Shown in pieces: positions 1 to 12,948 of a DNA stretch of 64,000 nt (the first letter of the stretch is position 1; the number at the start of each line of letters is the position of its first letter). The notes under the pieces were generated by a model. That model was not told the origin of the DNA. It saw only the letters and a program-made list of their open reading frames with translations, and searched no databases. Both the position numbers and the translations under genes were made by a program. The stretch comes from Lactarius indigo (lineage: Eukaryota; Basidiomycota; Agaricomycetes; Russulales; Russulaceae): NCBI GenBank assembly GCA_025766275.1, contig JAFKAC010000040.1, positions 124,001-188,000 of the forward strand. The letters are read 5' to 3'.

Positions 1-44
1 CATCCTTCGTGTCTCCTCCGCGTGTTAACCCTTCTTTATTCTAG

Positions 45-301
45 TCCTTCAGTGGGCGCAAGTTAACCACTCGTACGACCGCCAACTCCTCCCTGCGCCG
101 TTTATCGTGGGCACCACCATTGTCGAACAACAGGTCACGGGGGGGACGGTGGTGGACCACTTCGGCTTCAATGGAACTAGTAGCAACACGTTCAACTATG
201 TCGACACCGAGGGCAATACCTATACTCGTCAGGTCAACGCGTCCAACAATGCTATCACGTTTGACAATCAAGGCGGCAACCTCGCGCCGAGTGCCGTTTA
301 A
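45..301 (+). CDS. 3' end of an unidentified, probably secreted protein (partial)
   Basis: The last exon starts after a splice acceptor (TTCTAG, ending at 44) and reads open to a TAA at 299-301, giving about 84 residues that begin LQWAQVNHSYDRQLLPAP. The rest of the gene lies outside the window. The segment is rich in Gly, Thr, Asn and Val and has N-glycosylation sequons (NHS, NGT, NAS), which would fit a secreted or cell-surface protein. I do not recognise the family. Bases 1-44 look like the end of an intron with a pyrimidine-rich tract before the acceptor. Confidence 0.5.
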
Positions 302-914
302 GCCTAGAATCCCAATTGGTCTTATGCCGCTGCCAGGTGGTGGTAGGGTAACCTGAACGGCCTGAACGATAGATGGTGATTGATATATGATGACTTGCTG
401 TATTATTTATTATGCCTGGGATCCTCAGTGTTCAATTGAACGACGATCATGTTTCTCGTATTACTACGGCACGCTGCGACTGTGACCCTACGATGATCTA
501 GTGTGAGGACCGCAACCAGACATGGCCAGGTTCTAAGGTCAGGAATGCGTACCCACGCCTTAAGGAGACCTTGATACCTGGATCGCCGAGTCTGACCTGG
601 CGGGATGGTGTGCCTGGTAGCCTCGGGAGCTAAGGTAACCAAAAGACACATATCCATGAATGCGATTTCATTTTCCAGGTGGTTTGTACATAGCTGCTGT
701 TGTACCTTGGTCGTTCTTGATACCTTTCCGTTATCCGTGGAGGTGCCAGCGGTGACAGTGCCAGCGATAGGATACATGGGAGCGCGGACTCGGGATCTGA
801 ACGGGACATTACCGACAGGTACAGGTCCGATATAGTATAGGGCCGCGGTCACCGGTCTACTGCAAGCTACAGTCGGTCTACAGTCACGGACAGTACCCTG
901 CCCCAGGCTTTGAC
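302..914. other. Intergenic region, no gene seen
   Basis: This stretch lies between the partial gene and ADE13, both on the + strand. It should hold the 3' UTR of the first and the promoter of the second. A 176-codon open frame on the minus strand (403-933) has no recognisable domain and overlaps the ADE13 start, so it is taken as chance. Confidence 0.5.
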
Positions 915-2874
915 ATGTCCCAGTACGACACATATCAGACGCCCCTCTCTAGGTGAGTGCACAGAGTACACGAATGCGTGAGCTCACGCAAAGTTTTCTA
1001 CAGCCGCTATGCTAGCAAAGAAATGGCGCATCTATTCTCCGCTGAGGTATTCCGCACATCGATGGCTTTGTACCTCCTCACCTTCCCGGACACAGAATCG
1101 CTTTCACACATGGCGGAAGCTCTGGCTCACTCTCGCCATTGCCGAGAAGCAGCTCGGCCTGTCCATTTCCGATGCTGCGATCGAAGAGATGAAGCAAAAT
1201 CTCGTGTGTAATGACCTCAACCGTATTACATCCGTACTGATCTCGATGCTGCGCAGCATCTGGATGCAGAACAATTCGAGATTGCTGCAGCAGAAGAGAA
1301 GAGTAGGCGTCACGATGTGATGGCGCATGTGCACACGTTCGGGACGGTTGCGCCGTCGGCAGCTAGGATCATCCAGTACGTCTCTGCTCAGTTTTACGCC
1401 GGTGACCCCCATCCGACTGAAAGCGTATTACCACGTAGCCTCGGAGCAACATCTTGCTATGTCACGGAGTGCGTACGAATGACGCCATTCCATTCCTCCG
1501 CCTCTTGACCGAACCCCAGCAATGCAGACCTTATCTTCCTTCGAACTGCCTTGACTCTCATTTACAAAAAGCTCGCCGTGGTGATCGATCGCTTCAGCGC
1601 CTTCGCCAAACAGTATCGCGATCTCCCCACGTTGGGGTTCACGCACTTTCAGCCCGCACAGCTGACCACAGTTGGCAAGCGAGCAACACTATGGCTGCAA
1701 GTGCGTCCATTTTATATGTCGTACCCCCGGTAGGGTCTGGGGCATCACTCATCTCCCCAAAGGAATTGCTTTGGGACTTACGAAACGTCAAGAGAGCCCG
1801 GGATGATATTGGATTTCGCGGTGTCAAGGGCACGACGGGGACACAAGCGAGTTTTCTGGCGCTATTTGATGGTGATCACGACAAGGTGCACCACCATTTC
1901 ACAATTACGCCCGCAGGCGTATCTTATCCAGTTGTGGAAGGTCGAGGAACTAGATCAACTGGTCACCGAGATGTCGGGTTTTTCGTATGCCTACCCAGTC
2001 ACATCGCAGACATACTCACGCAAGATCGATGTTGACGTACTCGCGCCGCTGGCCTCATTCGGTGCGACTGCCCACAAAATAGCCACTGATCTGCGTCTCC
2101 TTGCTAGTCTCAAGGTAATTCCCACCCTCGCTTATGTTGAAACTGATACGACGCACGTGCCGTACAGGAAGTGGAGGAGCCATTTGAATCGACGCAAATC
2201 GGTTCCTCGGCGATGGCTTACAAGCGGAACCCGATGCGGTCGGAGCGCATTTGCTCGCTTGCGCGACACCTTATGACGCTGCACCAGAATGCGCTCGGGA
2301 CGGCTAGCGTACAATGGTTCGAGCGCACGCTGGACGACAGCGCGAATCGGCGAGTGACGCTGCCCGAGGCGTTCCTCACTGCGGACATAGTACTGACAAC
2401 GCTGCAAAACGTGTCTGAGGGGCTGGTGGTGTACCCGAAGGTCATTGGGCGGCGGATCACGCAAGAACTGCCGTTCATGGCTACTGAAAACATCATCATG
2501 GCGCTTGTCAAGAAGGGTGGTGATCGACAGGAAGCGCACGAGAAGATCAGAGTGCGTCTGTCATCTTCTCTTCTAGCGCGGCGGGCTTAAATCGCCGGTA
2601 CGTATTCAATTTGGCATAGGTGCTATCACATGAAGCAGCATATCAAGTGAAACAGCTGGGCTTGGAGAATGACTTGATCGAACGAGTGAGGAAGGACGAA
2701 TACTTTGAGCCGATCAAGGAAGAGCTGGACGGTCTATTGGACCCGCGGTGGTTCGTCGGCCGAGCGCCAGAACAGGTAGACAAGTTCCTGAGAGAATGGG
2801 TAGCTCCGGCATTGGGGGAGAGTGAGTTGAAAGCCGCGGTAGAGAAGGGGGATTTAGCAGAGCTGAGTGTGTGA
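915..2874 (+). CDS. ADE13: Adenylosuccinate lyase
   Basis: Adenylosuccinate lyase cleaves SAICAR to AICAR plus fumarate, and adenylosuccinate to AMP plus fumarate, in purine synthesis. I rebuilt ten exons: 915-952, 1004-1046, 1096-1203, 1257-1375, 1439-1468, 1520-1700, 1763-1885, 1941-2114, 2168-2551, 2620-2874. They sum to 1455 bp (484 aa), the usual length for the fungal enzyme. Family motifs in order are PLSSRYAS near the N-terminus, [39 protein letters not shown] and the fumarase/lyase signature [15 protein letters not shown] near residue 284. All introns are GT-AG and about 49-68 bp. The start at 915 gives [17 protein letters not shown], matching the family N-terminus after the first splice. 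The kinase gene starts only 149 bp downstream on the same strand. Nothing suggests damage. Confidence 0.95.
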
Positions 2875-3023
2875 GATCTGAACACGTGACGTTGAATAGA
2901 GAAGCTGAGAGTCAACCGAATATGGTGAGACTCAACACTCGCCCGCCCTCGTCCTCGCCCCCCTCCATCCGAGCCCTCGCTTAAATACGTCCTCGGCTCT
3001 TCTTTCTTCTCTTCTACGTCGAC

Positions 3024-6000
3024 ATGGACTCTCTTCAAATTCCAGACAATTCTCTTCCTGGCCCTTCGCGACAAAACGGCGCTCCTCGTCCCGCTTCCGT
3101 CTCGACAGCAGCGGCATCATCACCTCTCGCCCCGTCACAACAGCCTTCTCGCAAGCGTGCCTCCCACACAGTCGCATCCTCCACTCATCCCGATGAACAA
3201 CAACAGCACCAGCACCAGCACCAGCCCCCATTTCGTGACATTTATGCTCACCCTGCTGCCGTCCAATATGCTGCCAGTCACCCTCGCCGTGCCATCCCAA
3301 AATTCGGCCCGTATCTTCTCCTTCAAACTCTTGGCGAGGGCGAGTTTGGAAAGGTCAAACTCGGTCTCCATACAACCTGGGCCGAAGAAGTGGCTGTCAA
3401 GCTCATAAAAAGAAACAATATCGACTCTGCCCTCCGCATGTCAAAGGTCGAACGAGAGATAGAGGTCCTCAGGGTTCGTTCTTTCGGCGCCCCATCCATC
3501 CAAGTCGTCTATCTAACGAACCTAATATCCACATCAGATGCTCAAACATCCCAACATCGTCAGATTATACGACGTCATCGAAACCGACAAATACATCGGT
3601 ATCATCCTAGATTACGCCTCTGGCGGTGAACTATTCGATCATATCCTAGCCCATCGTTACCTCAAAGAAAAAGACGCCTGTCGTCTTTTCGCTCAGCTCA
3701 TATCCGGTGTATGGTACATTCACCAGCGCAAAATCGTTCACCGTGACCTCAAACTCGAAAACCTTCTTCTGGACCGTAACCGTAACGTCATCATCACCGA
3801 CTTTGGTTTTGCCAATCGCTTCGAACATCGTACTGACGACCTTATGCAAACATCATGCGGTTCGCCTTGTTACGCCGCTCCAGAACTCGTCATCTCTGAA
3901 GGCGCCTACGTCGGCTCTGCCGTCGATATATGGTCTTGCGGTGTCATCTTATATGCGATGCTCGCAGGCTATCTTCCCTTCGACGATGACCCCGCCAATC
4001 CGGAGGGCGACAATATAAACTTGCTTTACAAATATATCGTCAACACTCCTCTATCATTCCCCGACTACATCTCCCCCGAGGCCCGCGACCTACTATCTAT
4101 CATGCTTCAACCAGATCCTCAGCGCCGCGCTGATCTCAGCCTCGTCATGCAGCATCCCTGGCTCGGCCCATATGCGTACATTTTCGACAAAACCATCGAA
4201 GACCTCGAAGCAAGCGCCATCGAATCGCACAAAGCCAAGCGTCAAGCTTATCAGAGGCAGATGCGCAATGCCGCTCAGGCAGCGGCGACAGATCTCAACA
4301 AACGTTCTCAGAGTGCCAAAAACGACGTCTTCCCCCACGCCAGCGTTGCCGTCGGGCCACGCAGCCACTCTCACGCCCCCGAGGACCAGACGTTATATGA
4401 GACCTCTGCTGACATCGCCGCAGCATCTCAGGCACAGTCGCAAGCACGCCGTGGATATAATTCCACGATTGTGATGCCAACCCAGCCATCTGGGTACGTG
4501 GACGACGATCCTTTCGCTCAGAGTCCAGCCGATGCCGCGCCTGTTCAAATACCTATTGTTGCTTCTACCATCGAACAAGAGCAGCAGCGGCCGCGCTCAA
4601 ACTCACGCAAGGAACCACTTCCACCCGTTCCTGCTCCAGTCAATGGGACCGGCAGCGTGCGCAACAAAGCAGCTACTAACATGCGGCACACCATCCAGGT
4701 CGAGTACGGCCAACCTGAGCCCCCGACTGCTCACCAACAGCCTAATACACCTAAGAAGGGGTCCAATCCTATTCAGGACCAGCAATCAAATCCTCCACAG
4801 CCTCCGCCACACCCACAGTTACAGCCACCCTCGCCTCCACAACCACAGCAAGTACAACCGAAAGAGAAACATCGCCGGCCATCTGTTTCTGGACCCCGCC
4901 CCCCTCTACCCTCCCCGAGTATATCACCTGCAGTCCAGGCTCCCGCCAAAATCGAGCCGCCGGTCGTCACTGTCAATGCAGCGAGCCCACCAACGACTCC
5001 AAGTGCTCAAGCGGAGGTGTTTCAGGTTGGCGCTGGTACCAGTTCTGTGTCAGGTTCGGGTTCGTCCAAAAAGGGCAAACACGTCAGAGGTCTTTCTATC
5101 GACAAGATGGGCCTCGGGAAGATCTTTGGTCCACCCGCTCCCGCGGAGGCCACCCATTCTCCGACTCAAGCTGCCCGTTCTCCCTCAGAGGGCTCAGCGT
5201 CGAATTCACTTTACACGACCATTTCTAAAATCTCGGGATCGACTTCTCGCCGTCCCTCGACTTTACAGGTCTCACCCGCGGCTAGTCCGACAGTCGAGGC
5301 TTCTTCCACACAGACATCCCTACTCAGTCCAGACAATGGTAAGAAGAATCGTCGCAGCACGCTGAGCGTGATGGTCGAGCCACTGGCGCGCACGATCAAA
5401 GCCCGCCCCGGCCGTAGCTCGACGCGCGATCCAGAGACACCTTCGCGCGAGAAGGAACGTTCACGCGAACCGTCAGACCGCCAGTCGCGTCCTGTACTCC
5501 CCACGCCGATATCAGAGAAAGATCCTGCGCATGGCGAAAAGGTACCGCGCGCCGCCGACAACGTTGGACATGGCATGTCCGCGAGTACCAGCAAAGCGCG
5601 CAAAGTCATGCAATGGTTCCGCTCACGAAGCAAAGGGCGTGGCCTCGACGACGATGCGGAACCTCCTCTGGGCGCGAAGCCTTCCGTGCGCGACGCGTTC
5701 CCCACGGACGCGAATGTATCCTCAGCCTCTGTCAACGCTGTGCCGGTATACCCCGTCGATGTCACCCCTGAGTATACAAACGTGCCATCACGCATGGGAC
5801 CACCACACCCGCAGCGCACTGCCAGTACCGGGACGGAGGGAGCACCAGCTGCGCCAAGCTTTGCGGAGCTCGTGCGGCGACACGTTGCGCCGCCCAAGGG
5901 GGTTATTCGCACGCATCACGGCGCCGTCAGTCAGGCGACAGTCACGACTGGCGTGCCAATCGAGGTAATGCGCCACGTGCGCGACGTTCTCGTGCGTATG

Positions 6001-6726
6001 GGCGTCGAGGTGCAGGTCGAGAGCGACTACAAGTACCGGTGCGTGCGTGCGAAGAGACGGCGTGCGGTTGGGACACCGTCCGGTTTTGGTCTCGGTCTCC
6101 GGGATCCCAGCGCGAGCACCGGGCTGGGACTCGCTGCATTCACACTGATAGGGTCCGCGGCGTCGAACGGAGTGCGTGCTTTCGTCGATATTTGTGCAAA
6201 GTTGTTGTTGTTGATGGACACGCTTCCGACGCGATTCGTGCCACTCCTACTGCAGGTAGATAAACGGGGACTCCCTCTACCCTCGCAGTCGACGTTCGGC
6301 GGGGCGACGGGGGGGATGCTGAAGGGCCTGCTCATGCGTCGCCAGTCATCGCAGGTATCGGGCACCGCGGACGCCGATGCGTCGTCGCCTGAGATTACGC
6401 CGTCACCCATCCTCTCGCCCGGCAGCGTGCCGCAGTCGCCTGGCGGGCAGATGGTCTCGCCTGGAGAACTCGGGCCCGAGCCCGTGTATGGCGACCCGAG
6501 CCAGGATCAGGGCGACGAAGTGCGGTTCTACGTCGAGCTGACAAAACTCGACGGCCTCAAGGACACATACTCGATCGATATACGTCGGTTGAAGGGACAC
6601 CTGCGGAGCTACAAATTTTTGTATGACTATATTACGCAGTATGTTTTTTTTTTTTTTTTCAAATTGACCCGCGGACGCTGACCCTCATTGTCTTTTCTTC
6701 ACAGGCACCTCGAATTGCAGCGATAA
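3024..6726 (+). CDS. CAMK-type Ser/Thr protein kinase, Kin4-like, with C-terminal KA1-like domain
   Basis: Three exons (3024-3473, 3538-6638, 6705-6726) sum to 3573 bp, giving 1190 aa. The kinase domain spans roughly residues 95-385. It shows the glycine loop GEGEFGKVKLG, the VAVK lysine, HRDLKLEN with the catalytic Asp at about 220, DFG at 238-240, and CGSPCYAAPELV. The stretch AGYLPFDDDPANPEGD is typical of fungal Kin4-type kinases. A long, disordered Pro/Ser/Gln-rich region follows. The C-terminus (VELTKLDGLKDTYSID, then YKFLYDYITQHLELQR) looks like a KA1 membrane/autoregulatory domain. In yeast, Kin4 acts in the spindle position checkpoint; that role here is inferred from the family. The last intron carries a run of about 15 T and separates a tiny last exon coding only HLELQR. 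A Snf1/Kin1 relative is the alternative. Confidence 0.88.
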
Positions 6727-7411
6727 GTGATGCAGAGGTGATGTGGTATGCGGAGGAGCTATTCGAGTCGATGAAAGATGTGTCGATTTTTTTTACATGT
6801 AACCTTTCCTTTTTTCTTTCGCCTCTTACCTTCTGTGTCGTGCTCCGTCATGGTTCCTGCTTCGCTCGTAGCTTATACCCACCTAATCCAGTCTTCGTTG
6901 ACTCCCCCTGCTCCCCTCCTAAGTAGTTAGTCAAGTACAGTACCGACCTGACCCACCCATGTGACAATTTCTCTACCAGTACTACGTACTGGCTGTTTTT
7001 TTTTCTCGCTTCTTACCTGTGTTATATCTCTAATTTTTTTTCTGGAACGGACTTCTGCCTGCCTGCATGCATATCTCTCGCTACGTCTGCCCTGGGTCGA
7101 ACACAATCCACTCATTACTAGATGATTTCTGTGTCCTTTTCAGTATATCTCATGTGCGGGAGGTGTAAGTGGAAATAGGATGTATACAAATGCAGACTAT
7201 GTTCGATTGGAACGAAGGTTCAACGAGGAGATAAGATAAATGTGCATACATTTGTGTAGTAATTGACAAGATGGAGACAAATGGGACAAAGACAAAGAGT
7301 ATCGATCATAGGCAAAGCAGATAGAAACAACTGGCGGGAGCGGAGAAAAGGGTAAAAAATAAAATAAAGAGGACCGCGACGAGCGGCCCGCCTATGATGC
7401 AAGCAGTCGCA
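6727..7411. other. Convergent intergenic region (3' UTRs)
   Basis: This lies between the 3' ends of the + strand kinase and the - strand zinc-binding gene. It is T-rich just after the kinase stop and A-rich before the other gene, as expected for 3' UTRs. No coding signal or RNA gene was seen. Confidence 0.5.
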
Positions 7412-9166
7412 TCACCCACTGATGGCGTCGACCTCATCAGCAGAGTCAGACGGGACAAGCCACGCCTCGGGGCTCTCCCACCGCTTCGATCCGCAGTTTA
7501 TCGTCATCTCCACCACCTCTCCCTCCTCCACCTCCGTCTCCGCCTCTGCCTCCGCCTCCATCATACTACACAGCACGCTCTTTATCCTCCCCGCCGCCGC
7601 CTCCAGCGGCACAGGCGCAAACATCACCCCGGCAGAACACCCGCGCTCGCACGTGGGTACCGGGGGCGGCGACAGCAGCGGTGGGGGCGAGGCGGGGCCG
7701 CAGCTGGTTCGGCTGCTCGGCCTGCTCGGGAGGTGGAGGAGCAGACAGAGTCTCGGCGTCTCCCACGGCGCGCCGGGACCTACGTCCGTGTCCGTGTCTG
7801 TGTCCGTGTCTGTGTGGCCCGCTGGCCCCGGCCCTGGAGTGGGGAATCCCTCCATGAGCAGCGCGGGGTCGATGTTCGTGTCGAGGACGCACGGGGGCGG
7901 CGTGCTGCTCTTCGTGCCAGTGTCCTCGGCGTCGGTGCTGCTCGCCGGCGGGTCGATGCGGCGGGCGTTATAGTCGTAGCTGCGCGTGACCTTCCTCGGC
8001 GTTGGGAGGTGGAGTTGCGAGTTGGCGGGCTCGTCGTCCATACTGGCAGGCTGCTGCTGCTGCTGCTGCTGTTCTGTCGGCTCGTCGCTACCGCCGGTAT
8101 AGCCCGGAACGCATGGAGAGGGCGACGGGTCCCATCCGGCGACGGAGGAGAGGCTGTTATGACCCGGGTCGAACACGACGGGATAGCCAAAGAGCCCGCC
8201 GTGGAGATACGGCGAGGGCGTCATGGGCCCACCACCGCTGCCCGAGGAGAGCGTCGGACTCGGGTAAACGGAAAGGTCGGGCGTCGCAAAGATAGAAGGA
8301 GCGAAGCTCGCAGCAGAAGCACCAGCACTAGCACCAGCACCAGCATTATCGTAGCCCGAGGGTCCGATAAGGTTCAGTCCTGGAGACGGATCGTTGGGCC
8401 CGCCGCTGAGCATGACGGGCTCTGGTGCAGTCGAGAGGTACGGCGGCGCAGCGTAGTTGAAGTGCGAGAGCAGGTCCGGATTGCCGCTTCGCTTCAGAGT
8501 GCAGGTCGGGCAGGCCTTGACGAACTTGGCCGTGAGTTCCTTAGGCACCCAAGAATAGTGGAGGCGGAGCGTGGCACAGGTCTTGTCGCGCCCGCCGTGG
8601 CGCGCGATGGCGTGGCAGTAGCACAGAACCTCGTAGAGTCGCTCCTTGATCGCGACTGGTCGCTTGTCGTGCAGCACGACGGGTTCGGGGGTCTGCCCAG
8701 TGTTGTTGTTGAAAGATGTCTGAGGGTAGGCGAGGACAAACATCTTGCGGACCCAGAAACGGAACTGGGCAGTACTGGCGCGGTCCTCAGAGCCGTTCTG
8801 CAGGACGGCATAGATCTTGTCGAAGAGACTCTGAGAGATGAGCGCCTTGGGTTGTTTGCGCTCCGAGAGAGACGTGAGATACTCTTCCTCGATGCGCTGG
8901 TATTGTTCGTACGTCGGAAACCCAGTGATATCACGCGAGCCATCGGGAACAGTGAAGCGGCTCTGATTGGGGGCCTCGAGCTGAGGAATCTCGACGTGGA
9001 AAGGGTAATAAGGAGAATCGAGAGTAGTGGGCACGACAGCATCGCCAGAGTTCAGATCCAGAGTACCGAGAACACCTTTCAAGCCAGTTCTGGAGTAAGG
9101 TTTTCTGTTGTCAGACACCGGAGGAGACATGCGGCGGACAGGCCCATAGTTGGATATGTTTGTCAT
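7412..9166 (-). CDS. Protein with integrase-type H2C2 zinc-binding domain
   Basis: A single uninterrupted frame of 584 aa. After an N-terminal region (MTNISNYGPVRRMSPPVSDN) comes a conserved block around residues 95-235. It contains an HHCC element of the integrase zinc-binding type: HAIARHGGRDKT with both His, then YSWVPKELTAKFVKACPTC with the CxxC pair. The C-terminal half is low-complexity: Pro/Ser/Gly-rich, a run of about ten Gln (8057-8084) and Asp-Thr repeats. There is no catalytic DDE core, reverse transcriptase or LTR nearby, so this looks like a host gene carrying a retroelement-derived zinc domain, as in vertebrate NOL4 or GIN1. A nuclear DNA- or protein-binding role is inference. 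The opposite strand is also open over almost the same span; the minus strand is chosen because only it encodes the zinc motif. Confidence 0.7.
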   Translation of the reverse strand: MTNISNYGPVRRMSPPVSDNRKPYSRTGLKGVLGTLDLNSGDAVVPTTLDSPYYPFHVEIPQLEAPNQSRFTVPDGSRDITGFPTYEQYQRIEEEYLTSLSERKQPKALISQSLFDKIYAVLQNGSEDRASTAQFRFWVRKMFVLAYPQTSFNNNTGQTPEPVVLHDKRPVAIKERLYEVLCYCHAIARHGGRDKTCATLRLHYSWVPKELTAKFVKACPTCTLKRSGNPDLLSHFNYAAPPYLSTAPEPVMLSGGPNDPSPGLNLIGPSGYDNAGAGASAGASAASFAPSIFATPDLSVYPSPTLSSGSGGGPMTPSPYLHGGLFGYPVVFDPGHNSLSSVAGWDPSPSPCVPGYTGGSDEPTEQQQQQQQPASMDDEPANSQLHLPTPRKVTRSYDYNARRIDPPASSTDAEDTGTKSSTPPPCVLDTNIDPALLMEGFPTPGPGPAGHTDTDTDTDTDVGPGAPWETPRLCLLLHLPSRPSSRTSCGPASPPPLLSPPPVPTCERGCSAGVMFAPVPLEAAAGRIKSVLCSMMEAEAEAETEVEEGEVVEMTINCGSKRWESPEAWLVPSDSADEVDAISG

Positions 9167-9504
9167 AGCTTGAGCGAATAACTTGAACGAACGACGCGAA
9201 AACGAGAGTGGCTATAGTGAGTGTGCAATGCGATCCGAATAAAAATGTGCAGAGAAACGACAACCAGCCCGAGCAAGGCCTCGGCGGTGTGGTGGCAGAA
9301 AGCAACACGAAGAACGGAACGGATTCATACCAAAGTTTGTTGCGATCAGTCAGGTCATCTTTAAAATCACGTGGAAAGCAACAAAGTATCTTTTCGTCGT
9401 GCCGTAATACAACTTCTCGCTTGTTTTTTTTTATCAATAAAAATCTAGCCGAAGAACAACGTCAACAGAAACATTCATCATATCTGCCATCTGTAGCAAT
9501 TCAC
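9167..9504. other. Intergenic region between GAPDH 3' end and the H2C2 gene start
   Basis: Both neighbours are on the minus strand, so this holds the GAPDH 3' UTR and the promoter of the H2C2 gene. An A/T-rich stretch at about 9422-9450 (TTTTTTTTTATCAATAAAAA) is a plausible polyadenylation region for GAPDH. No further gene was seen. Confidence 0.45.
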
Positions 9505-10979
<1,475 letters not shown>

Positions 10980-11057
10980 TGCGATTTATTAGAGTGGGGG
11001 ATGAGTGGATGGATAGGAGATACGGATGAAAGATGGGGATGGGGCCCATATGTCGGG

Positions 11058-11066
11058 TTTTTATAC
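11058..11066 (-). promoter_or_regulatory. Probable TATA box of the GAPDH gene
   Basis: On the minus strand the sequence reads GTATAAAAA, about 80 bp upstream of the ATG. This is a good match to a TATA element at a sensible distance for a highly expressed gene. The upstream DNA also holds two copies of CCCATATGTCG (about 11045 and 11307). Confidence 0.55.
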
Positions 11067-11999
11067 AAGCCTCTGAGATTATCAGCGATCGGAGCTTCGG
11101 CTCCCAGTCCGTCCCTGCCGCGCCCCCAACGGACCGCTCTCGCTCGGCCTCGTCACACACTCGGCCTGCGCCACGCAAATGTCCATTGTTGCTGTGTTCT
11201 TATCAACGTTTATTATTGCATAGTGCCCTAGGTGTGTCCCACGTGGAACCTCAGCACCACATACTGAAACCAACGTGTGCGAGTCATACTCGCAATTTTG
11301 GAGCCCCCATATGTCGCTCGCGTCCAACCCGAATCGCCATTTGGTGAAGCGAACTGGATGACTCGTAAAAATCGCCTGCGCGTTCGTTCGGCTGCTACTC
11401 ATCGATCGCGTCATATACACTGTTCAATACTCGTCATGACCAATGCTACACTATCTTCTGCCCGAGCACAGGATGACATCTATATCGGATCAAGAACTGC
11501 ACGGGCGATATATCTGATGGGCGCATACATTTTCAGTGAGACGATATGAGCCAAGTCAAATGGAACACCAGACCCGAACCAGAGTTAAAAGAGCTAGATC
11601 CAAAGAGAAGAGTGTGGCGACCACAGATCTCATTTCAATCTGCTCCGGATATGGAAAGATCGTGTCATTCCTGATCCCGACGCTGATAGCTAGACGCCAA
11701 CCAACCCGACTTGTTCCCTTGTGCAGCCGCACCCTCCCGAGCTTTCCGGTCCAGCCAGCTTCAGCCAGACAACGCGGCGCACGGTGGGTGGGCACAGTAC
11801 ACTGGTGAGATCACCCTCCGCGGATCTCGTCGTTCCGGTGAGTTCTAGAGTCGGAGCAAGGTGTTCATACTATATCAATTCTCCAAATACCTATGGCTAC
11901 AATATTAAGTACTATGCTGTCGGCATGATGGCACGCGTGAGCGTGTGAAGGTATCGTTGGGGGTCAAACGTAACAAAAAGTCATGGGACGAGCGAGGCG

Positions 12000-12948
12000 C
12001 TACGCGCTGGCAGGCGGCGAGCTCGCCCGATTATGTGGGGCATAGCGCGGGAGCGTTTCCACGGGCCTAGTGATGAAGTCCTTCAGACCTGCCTTCTTCT
12101 CGGCTTGCCTTCCAAACCCGTACCCATCGAAGCGCCCTTTTCGCTCATTGCCAGCTCCCTTCTCGGAGAATAGCGAGCTATTAAAGAGTGTGGACGACGA
12201 AGACGCCGCGCGCTGGACTGGAGGCGGGAGGACTCCTTTGGCTTGTTCTCGCCAAGAGGTCAGGCTTCGCTTGGTTTTGGCGTGTTCTCGGAAGATGAGT
12301 CCTAGCAGGATGTTGAGGCAGCCGAGAGAAAATAGGAAAAAGGCCGAGACGAGTGCGAAGTCATCAACGTGATGCGAGAGGATCGCCGCACCGATTCTAC
12401 GTAGATTGCGAATCCGTCAACGAGAGAACGGCGGAAAAGACGCGGAGAGAGACGTACAAGCACTGCATGACACCAAGTGCACCGAGGCCAAAATCAGAAC
12501 CAAGCACGGGGAAAAATCGGTTGAAGAACGAGAGGGGCCACCCAATTTCGGAGAGAATGAGTACGATGATTTGGAAGATGATGAGGAGTCGGTTCAGGAC
12601 GGCCCAGAAGGCGCCAGCCGGTTGATTGGGAACGGTGCTATCGCTAAATACAAGGTGAGTTTCGTGCGTGGGAGAGGAAACGAGAGTAAAAACATACGAG
12701 ATGTAGTCACAAACGAGCAGACTATCTGCGCTAGTCGCGTTGGATTTTCCGGCCGCAACAAAATTGTTGACGGCTTCAACGTCATGAACCATGGTCACGA
12801 TACTACTCGAAAACACGAGCAAGCATGCAATGATAGAGAGAATGCGAACGCCGTTTAGGCCAAGGAATACATCTAGTAGACAGGTAAATTGGATCAGGCG
12901 AACGAAAAAGTGAGAGAGGTATGACTCACATGCGCGAGGGGGAAGCAT
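12000..12948 (-). CDS. Small multi-pass membrane protein (DUF7598-like)
   Basis: Four exons (12930-12948, 12698-12872, 12458-12643, 12000-12396) sum to 777 bp, giving 258 aa. The protein begins MLPPRAYVFLGLNGVRILSI, then shows several hydrophobic stretches: ACLLVFSSSIVTMV, LLIIFQIIVLILSEIGWPL, GLGALGVMQCLIGAAIL and ALVSAFFLFSLGCLNILLGL. About four membrane spans fit. The cytosol-like tail is basic and Ser-rich and ends in RYAPHNRASSPPASA. The N-terminal pattern matches an uncharacterised Agaricomycete membrane family I recall as DUF7598; the label rests on memory, the topology on the sequence. Function is unknown. The second intron was placed so that MQCL joins IGAAILSHH in frame. Confidence 0.75.

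Noticed and set aside
403..933. 176-codon minus-strand frame upstream of ADE13
   Set aside because: It overlaps the ADE13 start, and has no recognisable motif or supporting structure.
4532..5365. 277-codon overlapping frame within the kinase gene
   Set aside because: It lies in a Pro/Ser-rich part of the kinase, has no domain, and the kinase frame is continuous with conserved ends.
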